A stretch of 64,000 nucleotides of DNA from positions 21,391,085 to 21,455,084 of the forward strand of contig NW_024609839.1 in assembly GCF_016920785.2 (NCBI RefSeq). Direction: 5' to 3'. Each line of letters starts with the position of its first letter. Position 1 is the first letter of the stretch. Both the position numbers and the translations under genes were made by a program. This stretch comes from Ixodes scapularis. Lineage: Eukaryota > Arthropoda > Arachnida > Ixodida > Ixodidae. The notes beneath the pieces are model-generated. The model was not told the origin of the DNA and searched no databases. It saw only the letters and a list, made by a program, of their open reading frames with translations. Below are positions 56,601-64,000 of this stretch, one piece after another.

Positions 56601-59600
56601 GGACGTGCTCGTGTGAGCGGGAGGGAGGCGGGGGGGGGGGGGGTTCTTGAGGGAGCCGCGAGCCGCACTTTGACACGCAACGAGCCGCATGCGGCTCGCG
56701 AGCCGCAGCTTGGCCAGCCCTGATCTAGATGGTTTAGCTGGCGATAGTTGTTGCTATCGCTTGTTTTAAAATGGTTATTTGTCGTCTTCTACCATCTTTA
56801 CTTCCTTTTGTCTTGAGCAGGGAGCGGTGACATAAATAAATATAAAGTGTTAATGTAACTGTGCTTCCTTTTGGATGGTGTCATACCTTCCAGTTTGAGT
56901 CTCAATCATCTTGAAAAAATTCTCATTGCACCCCAGAATTTTTTTTTCAAATTTTTTGTCAGGCAGTTTAGTATGGTGTCAGAAGACAGAACACCTTTGA
57001 TGACTGACGACTTTTATCATATTTGTTGTGTGTGTCTAAACCATAGAGAATGGCACGTGACCACAGGGAAGAGAGTGAGCGAGATTCAAACCGGCCAGTT
57101 CTCAATCAGCAGTTTTTGGGCGGAAGGAAAACAAATTTCGAGCCGGAAATTGTGTCCTAGGTAGTTTGGCTGTTATATGTCATGTACAAACAAAAACCTT
57201 GTCGAGCATAAATACCCTGTTAGTGTCCCTTTAATGCATGCCGTCTTAAACAAGGTTGTTTGATTCAGTCAGAGATTATTAAGCCACTATTATCGATTAT
57301 TTGGGTATTGAGCTACTATTGATTATTACTGGGATTATTGAGCCATTTTGACCTAGGATGACATCCCAAAGAATGTGCTAGTATACATTTGTGCTTTGCA
57401 AAAATTAAGGCAAGAGTGCTCCCTTTTACCACTGTCACCAGTAGGCCAAGGAAATGTTGGTTTTGCTAGCAGGTAGCATGCTTCTCAAACGCCATATTGC
57501 CAAGAGTGCAAAGAAGATGTGCTACGCTACATTTCTTTCTGTCCACAACTCCCACATAATGTTTTTTAAGCCTTCTCGATCTTTGCACACAGACAACGAT
57601 TTGCACTGAGCACCACTTGAGCCGTAATTCGACGAAACATAGTGGGCGGAGCTTCGGTCGCAAAACGTACGGTAGAACGAACCTCGTCCCAACCAGCCTG
57701 CTCGAGTCACGTTCGTAAGGCCAACGCTATTATCGTCGTTTAGCCAACAGTGGAGCAGTGCTTACTGCTTTTGAAGGGAGGTCACTCCAAGATATGCCTG
57801 TCCCTAACAGAAAGTGGCTAACCTTGAAATCTTTCCTACTTCTGCAAAACTTCCAGCTCGGCCAAACACTCCTCAAGTATGAGACAGAGTACCAGCAAGG
57901 AGACGGAAATGTTGTTCCAGACGATGAGATCGCTGCCGGTATGCCCTCTCCGAGGTGAGTCTCGAGCCGCAGTCACACACCGCTCCTACATCACACAGAA
58001 GAAGACAAGGTGTTCGCTACTGATACAATGACAGAATTATCTGCGAACATGCTTCAAACGTGTCTGCAGGCAGTTTGTGTGTGACCATACGAGGAAGAAA
58101 CGTGCCTCGGACACGTCTGGAGGCTGTCTTTTGTATGGCATATTAGCGGTGCAACTCCAGCTTTACTAATTCTGCTAGATAGTTTCCAGCTGTCTGGATC
58201 CTTTGGAAACAGTCTTGCCACAGGTGTGGTAAGGTGCATGGCAAAGTATTGCATCCCAGCATTACAAATGAAGCAACAAGCTTGCGGACGAAACGGTACG
58301 ACTAGAGTGTGTGTGACACCGAGTGAATGCATTTATCTAGCACTTTCATTTCATTTCATTTTATTTATTGTTCCCTCAGTGCCCAAAGGCATTACAGGGG
58401 GGAGGGTGTGGTAACAAAATACAAATTTCAGGTTACTAGGCCCAATCAACGAGAATATTATTATAACGGCAGTTCTAGAAAGTTTGGAGGTCGGGACGGT
58501 TACAGTTGTCGCGGGGACGAGGTTCCACTCCTGGGATGTACAGGGGGACGAAAGGTAAATGAAACTTAAACGGGGGGGGGGGGGGGGGAAAGGAAGAGGA
58601 GAGGAGGAGGAGGAGGAGGAGGGGGCTGGGGGAAGGGGGAGGGTCAATTGGTCGCATAGGATAAAATATAACTATGATTATAATTAATAATTATGACTTC
58701 TAACTAGGGTTTCATGTTTTAGGTATATACCGATAAGCCCCAAAAAGTAACCCCTGAGCCGGTTATGTCAAAATTGTGGGAGAGTGAAAAGCCCCAAATC
58801 GGAGCTGTTCTTGAATGAGAAAAGCTTCACGGGGAGAAAATCTCTACCTGCAGGTTTATTCTGTATTGGCCTGGGACGCAGCCCACACCAAACCGCTTGC
58901 GGGGCTGCTTCTTTCTTTGGGAACTTATATTGTTTCCTTTTCCTGTCAGTTTGGGGACGTTTTTCAAGTATATTCGTGTTGTGTGTCGCGTGGAAGTTTT
59001 GAAATCCCACGACCGTGACCTGCCTATTCAACTTGGGCCTACATAAATGCCAGCCTCTTGTCCAACACTAAGAAACACCAAATCTGTTGGAGATAATAAG
59101 CCACTAAAAAAATGCCCTTAACCTCAGACTCTCAAAAATAAACCCTACTCATAAGATGCTCACTGCGAGCCCGATAGTGTCCGACGACATTCAAGTTGCG
59201 AAGGAGCGGAATGGTCTCGTGTGCAGGGGCTTCAAAGATGCCTTCGGAGACGTTTCTCTGATGCTTGCGGCCATGGGGGCCGAGCACCTCTTGCCGACGT
59301 TCGAGAGCCACGGAGTCGGCTTTCGGGAGATGCTGACGCTCGACGATGCGGCGCTGTCAAAGGTGATGGTACCGCTCGGATGCTCTCCACTCGACGCTCT
59401 GCCAAGCCGTGGTGCTAGCACGTTGTTGTTGGTACCGCTCGAATGCTCTCCACTCGACACTCTGCCGAGCCGTGATCTCCGACGCTAGCACGTTGTTAGT
59501 GTTACTCGCTCAAATTAGTTCTCTGCTATTTCCTCCCTAAACTCTTATTGAATTCACGTGAGAACATTTTTTTACATAAATGGAGCCTAAAGAGCGTCCT

Positions 59601-62600
59601 CTCGTCACGTGTGGATAGGTTGGAGGCGGGGGCCCGTCGGAGACCCACGAGTCAAATGTCCATTCTGTTCGTGTGCCAACACATTTCCAGAAACTTACTT
59701 GTCAGCAAATTTGCCAATAAACAATGGCTTCTGCAAGTTTTTTTTTTTTTCTTTTGGAACAGCGTTTACAAACTTTTGATACGATTGACGATAGAGCATG
59801 CGCAACTTAGCTGCGCGACACCGAGAGCCAAAAGTTGCTCCTTTTTCAGATGGGGGTGGAGTCTGCCAGCGAGAGAACCAAGCTCCTGGAAGGTATCCAA
59901 TCGACTCGGCGCTTCCAGGTGCACAGCCACGTACCGTAAGCGTCCCTCGTGTTCCCTTTGGTGCGGGTGCGGGGGGACGATTTGTTTGCCGCAAACACGT
60001 AACCCACCAGCAGGACTCTGCATCTGTACAGTTAGATGTGAAGGTTCGCACGTTTGATCGCACTGTCTTGCATTCAATGTCCGACAACTTTTGCGACTTC
60101 GCCAAAACCAGGGTGCCTGGAACGCATCTCCGACCGGTGCATTTGGCGTCCCATCCTGCTATCAAAAGTGCTTCCAGAGTGGTGGAAGGTGACGTAGCAG
60201 AGGCTGGCGTGTCATGCCGTCGGTCGTCGCAATCCCTGCAGAAAGTATGAGCGAATGCGAGAGTCGTCGTCGTTGCGGCGTCCCAACTCTCGGATGCCAG
60301 AGCGACCCGCAGCAGAACAGGCGTCTGTCACCACTGCTGCAGTGGCACCGCAGGGATCGCGGCCATCGACGACGTGATACTTTTATGATGTCGTCGTTGG
60401 GCAGGAATCGGGGGACTACTCTTTAGGTTGCGGTAAGTGCACCGGTGGGAGACGCGATCCTGGCACCGTTCCGAGACGGACCAGGCTCGGCGAATGTCGA
60501 GCCCAGTACTTCCGCGATCTGCGCCGACAAACTTCGCAACACCAGTGCTGCAAAGTCGACAGTGATGCGCAGCGTCCTGTGCCTACATTTTTTGAGAGGG
60601 TGGTTCACGCCGGAGGCGCGTCATGGGCATGCGGGTTTTTGGATGTAGAACAACGGCTGCTCACCTGTACGGGCAAGCTGGTGCCAGTTGAAAGAGATGC
60701 CAAGCTCGATTATAAACTAAATGATCCTTGTAAAATAATATTTGACTTCTTTTATTGGGATTGGCTAGAGCATTTCAATGTCATATTCCCGTCACAGTGG
60801 CAGTTCCTCGCTTTACTCCCCAATGTTTTTGGCTGCACCGGCAAGATGGAACGCTCACCGCTTCTACTGTTCTATCCCCCCTCCTCCCCTCATGTAATGC
60901 CTTAAATGGGCCTTTGAGGTACCGTGAATAAATAAATAGCATTTACTCAATTGTGAAAATGTTAGGAGCATAGTCGGAGTGATCCCACGTGATCCAGATG
61001 CTTGTAGATTAAAGGACCTCTGACGAGGCACTTGTGCATGTTAAGGTATCGCGACTCACAAGGGCCCAATATCTAAGAAGAACCATTTACAACTTAAGGT
61101 GCTTTTTTTTAACATGTAAATCACAGGTTGACTTGGACATAGGGTGACCACCTTCCTGATAGCAAAATGCGGGACACGCGAGGCAGTGTGGGGGGGGGTA
61201 GAGGAAATTTATCAACGCACACTACGAACCGAGGCTCTGCTAACAGATTTAATATTCTGTGCTGTTTATAAACCTGCTAATTGTATTGTAGCAATTAAGC
61301 TCAAATAATTTGCACTCCCAGTTATATACATTTTTTATGCCAAACCTGTTATTAAATGTGTCGAAATTGAAAACATAAAAATCGACTGAAGCAGAACTCA
61401 ATTTCATTTAATTTCATTTCATTTATTTACTCTCAAGGCCGATGCATTACAGAAAAGAGTGATGAAGCAAAAAAAAAAAAAAAAATACAACATGAACATA
61501 AACACAGCAGGGAGATTACAAAAAATGGTTGCAAACGGCACTTTTGAAACGGTCGGTGTCAGTATGCATCAAATGGAGTAAAGAAACGGTAAATCTTTTT
61601 CGGGTTATAGTTTCCTGTCAACGCTTAATTTTATCAACATGGTCCTACAGAAATTTTTAACATTATGTTCTTTTTCGACTGTTGTGAGTGGCAGGCTAGC
61701 TTTTGCCTTGTGTCTTCACGAAAAAAGAAAAAAAAGAAATCCGCGGCAACTCTTTTGCATTGACAACGACAGAGAATGACACTTCGTCCGTGTCGTTCTG
61801 TGTTTGTCCCTTGTCCGTATTCCCTGTCTCGGGTTTACAACTATGCTCAGTTTACACCAGCTAGCCTGCACCCTCACCATTGCTTCATAAGAATGAGCGT
61901 CGGTTCTCCTGCAAGAACGACGGTTGCTTCCCGCAATGCCTGGATAGAAAATGGCATACCATTGCGATTCACACGATTACCAGCGACCTCCACGCTTTCC
62001 CGTGCCCCGTTGTTCGACAGCGCCATGGGTTGCAGAGTAAATTTTACGACAGGATGAAATGCGGGACATTTTGAAGATTTGGAAATTTCTCGCGGGACGC
62101 AGGACACGAGCCCTCAATGCGGGACAGTCCCGCGAGTCGCGGGACGGGTGGTCACCCTACTTGGGCACTTGTGATTCCTTACTCTTTTTCCGTCTGTCAC
62201 GTGCGACGGCAATTTTTTAAGAGTAGTGAGCCCTCTAGGCTATTATTCACAAACTATAATTATACAGTCCACAAAACTCTGATGTTATGACAACCGAAAC
62301 GCCAATAACAGGTTAATTTGAAGAAACTTCAAACAGGTAGCTGGTCGTGTGGAGAGAATAAATGCCTGTGACCTCTGGAGTTTCTAATGTCAACCTCCTC
62401 CGGTTTCAATTTGCTGGTCACTAATGGTGAATTAATAACTTTTCGAGCGTGTCAAAAGTTTCCTTTACAATGAATCAATCATCAGGATCAGGGGTTGGCA
62501 AACTTCGCCGCAGCGAGCCAAATCGCCGCGAGATAGAGCAGGCCGGATTAAAAACCAAGGGGAAGTGAATGATCAGCTTCTGAATATCTTTGATATGGTG

Positions 62601-63439
62601 CACAGTGAACTGCTATGCCCTGTGTTGCACACTGCATCTTGTGAGGCTCTTGGGGCGCAGGTTGCGCCTCCATCATTTTCGAGGACACACAGTTCTCATT
62701 TCAACGTCCAAAGACCTGGATAAACTAAAGGCTCTCAGTTCAATTGCTATCTGTAATGATAGGCTACAAGATTTATGCTAAAATTCTGACCAGTGGCTTG
62801 GTCGGAGTCTCCATAGTAAGCCTCTGTATGTGACAAAAACTGGTGAAAATGACAATAGTACAAAACCGTGATTTTGAGCAGTTTATGCTCTATAGAATGA
62901 TCTTAATTATTGCTTTTTAAGGCATCACTTTTGGTGCACAACAACAGCAGATAGGTGATACATACAGTGAATGTGCATAGAATACTAACCCCGGGGTGTG
63001 CTTCTTCAGAAATAATATGTTACATAAGGTTTGCAACCAACCATATTTCTTGCGCCATTAGTCGTCGAGAGTATCTATGTGTGGTGTTAAGAAGGGGGGG
63101 AGGGACTCTGGTAGCTTGCTACGGGCCTCTGGTTGCTGACCCCTGAGCAGGAAATGAATTGAGAGAACTTTTGACACCGCTTTGTAGCTGCACCGGTATG
63201 GACCTGACACTGGAGTCGTTTCTGTCCGCGCTGGACCTGAGCGACTTGGCGGACACTCTGCACGAACACGGGGTGTCCACCTTGGATGCCCTTCTGCGGC
63301 TAGACGACGCGGGCTTGGAGAAGGCGGGCGTCGCACAGGTCGGTCTGCGAGGCCGGCTGGGGGCGGCCATTCAGAGGGCCCACCAGATGCCCTGGCACAA
63401 GAGCAGCGTGGTGGACCTGCGGTCCTCCAACCCCATCTC
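50667..63439 (+). CDS. ASZ1: GASZ/ASZ1-like ankyrin-SAM protein, 5' nine exons
   Basis: Exons: 50667-50786, 50854-51061, 52104-52226, 54695-54809, 55907-~56166, 57744-57954, 59170-59362, 59850-59935 and 63188-63439, all phase-compatible. The acidic N-terminus (SSGSEMDEIVFADDD) leads into ankyrin repeats: VSRGNVSMVRDLLDQG, ALVQACSDGCLEMVQLLLDH, CAVALLKHGADPNLAE and ATPLMLAAREGHCRLLQLLL. A SAM domain follows (FGDVSLMLAAMGAEHLL...), then a second SAM (63198 on). Domain order and spacing match vertebrate GASZ/ASZ1, a mitochondrial-surface scaffold for germline piRNA biogenesis. The C-terminal helix and membrane anchor lie beyond the window. The weakest exon is 57744-57954. Introns 2 and 4 have GC donors. 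Confidence 0.85.
51062..52103 (+). other. GASZ intron 2, GC-AG type
   Basis: The donor reads CAAG-GCACGT and the acceptor TGCGCAG. Only the GC position keeps the ankyrin frame (LLDQ-G-VAVQ). A lone TTAAAGGGATACGG terminus (51413-51426) marks one end of another element; poly-T and poly-A tracts occur at 51258 and 51613. Confidence 0.65.
52481..54111. mobile_element. TTAA-flanked element in GASZ intron 3
   Basis: AGGGACACTGACA (52481-52493) and its complement (54099-54111) are flanked by TTAA (52477-52480 and 54112-54115). The outer 200 and 140 bases recur as a short copy at ~56930-57230. The middle carries a fragment with CECRQC (53150-53166 region, frame shifted), reminiscent of P2X7-intracellular-like zinc motifs often found in arthropod elements, and a B-box-like GGGTTCAATCCCC (53329-53341). 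No complete transposase. Confidence 0.85.
56366..56722. mobile_element. hAT MITE in GASZ intron 5
   Basis: ATCTAGAT is duplicated exactly (56358-56365 and 56723-56730). Ends CAGCGGTGGCCAGGCTG and complement CAGGGCTGGCCAAGCTG are imperfect TIRs. AGCCGC-type repeats and a poly-G run fill the interior. Confidence 0.88.
56930..57230. mobile_element. Short deletion derivative of the 52481-54111 family, inverted
   Basis: The right end TAGTGTCCCT-TTAA (57221-57234) matches the family terminus. Bases 56995-57230 are the complement of the left end of 52481-54111, and 56930-56990 match its right end. The 1.3-kb middle is absent. The left terminus has decayed. Confidence 0.75.
57955..59169 (+). other. 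GASZ intron 6
   Basis: Apart from the LINE tail at 58345-58660, no coding sequence or element boundary was found. Confidence 0.5.
58345..58660 (-). mobile_element. Non-LTR retrotransposon 3' end, minus strand
   Basis: TTTCATTTTATTTATTGTTC (about 58352-58371) is the complement of an A/T-rich LINE tail, followed by a 3'-UTR-like stretch and G- and GGA-rich tracts (58573-58640). A related tail occurs at 61396-61470. No coding part remains. Confidence 0.5.
59170..59935 (+). CDS. ASZ1: GASZ SAM-a cassette (two exons)
   Basis: Exons 59170-59362 (acceptor CTGCGAG, donor AAG-GTGATG) and 59850-59935 (acceptor TTTTTCAG, donor CC-GTAAGC) total 279 bases and both outer borders are phase 2, so the pair can be skipped in frame. 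It reads FKDAFGDVSLMLAAMGAEHL, SHGVGFREMLTLDDAALSK and MGVESASERTKLLEGIQ, a complete SAM fold aligning with the SAM of ASZ1 including the preceding AFGD. After the first donor, a 58-bp near-repeat (ACCGCTCG(G/A)ATGCTCTCCACT) occurs twice (59371 and 59433). Confidence 0.8.
59936..61131 (+). other. GASZ intron 8, left part
   Basis: An ORF-like stretch (about 59960-60250; RFVCRKHVTHQQDSASVQLD) and GC-rich sequence to 60660 look like decayed coding DNA of unknown origin. AATAAATAAATA at 60927-60938 may be a LINE or transcript tail. Confidence 0.4.
61140..62159. mobile_element. hAT-like element, 1.02 kb
   Basis: Ends TAGGGTGACCACC and complement TAGGGTGACCACC are perfect for 13 bases. Flanks CTTGGACA (61132-61139) and CTTGGGCA (62160-62167) are an 8-bp duplication with one mismatch. 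A LINE-like tail (61396-61470) lies inside. No transposase. Confidence 0.85.
62489..63145. mobile_element. Probable hAT MITE
   Basis: CAGGGGTTGGCAAAC at 62489 and CAGGGGTCAGCAACC (complement) ending at 63145 are hAT-type ends. Flanks ATCAGGAT and AGCAGGAA match at 6 of 8 bases, so the duplication is old or the call is wrong. Confidence 0.6.
63188..63439 (+). CDS. ASZ1: GASZ SAM-b exon
   Basis: This single 252-base exon (acceptor TTTGTAG, donor ATCTC-GTGAGT) has phase 2 on both sides. It reads MDLTLESFLSALDLSDLADT, HEHGVSTLDALLRLDDAGLE and VGLRGRLGAAIQRAH, a complete SAM. It is similar to SAM-a at HGV, the L-x-L-D-D-A block and the last helix, but lacks the intron that splits SAM-a. Phase allows either tandem inclusion after SAM-a or direct joining to exon 6. 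Downstream 63440-64000 shows no further exon. Confidence 0.75.
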
Positions 63440-64000
63440 GTGAGTCTTCTGTAAAACGTTCGAGCGATTTAGCAGCCGGAAAAAGTTGTTGCTTATGTCG
63501 CAGCGATGCGATCGGATGGCACACAATAGTGACAAGCGTAGCAGAGTGGATAGTTGGGCCAGTCGGGTCATCTTGGAAGAATGGAAAAAGTGCCATGTCG
63601 ACATAATAGCAATATTCTCTATAAGGCAATGGCATGTGTGTAAATCTTTTCTTGTTTTTGTTCTGCTCAGAAACGTCCCACGAGGTGCATTATGTAGGCG
63701 GAGCATTCACACGCTCTCAAAATGGAAAAGTTGGTTTACAGTTGCTGGCCGAAAATTTTGATGCGCTCGATTATTCGTTTGTCTGCGTGGAACTGTCGCC
63801 CACCCTATAGAGTTGATGTACAACAACCACTGAAATTGTGTCAATCAACTCCTTGCCCCCATTTTTGGACTCGATTTGCACCGTTAGCCCACAATACCAC
63901 CTCGCAGAGAGCCACAATTTTGCCTCTGTCTCGTAGTCTAGATATTATGTCCAATGCAATAGAGAAGCTGGACCGAGGCTACAGTCGGATGTTACAGTTT

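Noticed and set aside
58351..58657. Proline- and serine-rich ORFs on the minus strand
   Set aside because: They translate G- and GGA-rich simple repeats beside a LINE tail.
63188..63439. SAM-b as the start of an independent gene (ATG at 63198)
   Set aside because: It has a good 3' splice site upstream and the phase fits GASZ exons 6 and 8. Not excluded, but the GASZ assignment is simpler.

Overview
This window is eukaryotic, intron-rich and loaded with transposable elements (TEs). The gene orthologues and the retroelement families fit an ixodid tick or close chelicerate; that identification is inference from protein similarity by eye, not a database result. Three host genes can be read. (1) The 3' end of a selenocysteine thioredoxin reductase on + (33088-38949), with a UGA-encoded GCUG tail and a SECIS-like hairpin in the 3' UTR. 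(2) A four-exon Nuf2 kinetochore gene on - (49335-42987), with one in-frame TAA in its calponin-homology region. (3) The 5' part of a GASZ/ASZ1 piRNA-pathway gene on + (50667-63439, running off the window), with ankyrin exons, two phase-symmetric SAM cassettes and two apparent GC-AG introns. Nuf2 and GASZ are divergent neighbours, and a hAT element has inserted between their start codons.

Region by region. 1-1100: internally deleted Ty3/gypsy fragment and a TIR element. 1188-7353: an endogenous RNA-virus RdRp remnant cut in two by a CR1-like LINE (about 2355-6605). The LINE is itself cut by a 2.46-kb DNA element with a 6-bp target duplication (3965-6419), which holds a pogo-like element (5354-6239). 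8150-10700: two tandem decayed Merlin/ISXO2-like transposase copies. 11030-12240: gypsy gag debris with a 203-bp tandem duplication. 13542-15310: an element flanked by TTAA.

16652-32129 is the most notable object. It is a 15.5-kb DNA transposon with 2-bp AT target duplications and near-identical ~657-bp terminal inverted repeats. A 526-aa transposase (THAP, coiled coil, HTH, DDE) is split over four exons whose phases all agree. A 476-aa SWIM-YqaJ nuclease is carried convergently. This two-gene set matches what is known of ISL2EU elements of the PIF/Harbinger relatives. A deleted gypsy copy, a truncated non-LTR element and two TTAA MITEs are nested inside it.

The rest is mostly introns with insertions whose target duplications can be read directly: TTAA elements (34920-37527 with a nested 36147-36967; 52481-54111), hAT-like elements with 8-bp duplications (39990-40315, 45393-46408, 49679-50361, 56366-56722, 61140-62159), a TA-flanked long-TIR element (45237-46703) and tRNA-derived SINE heads. 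No rRNA, functional tRNA, CRISPR array or bacterial operon was seen.
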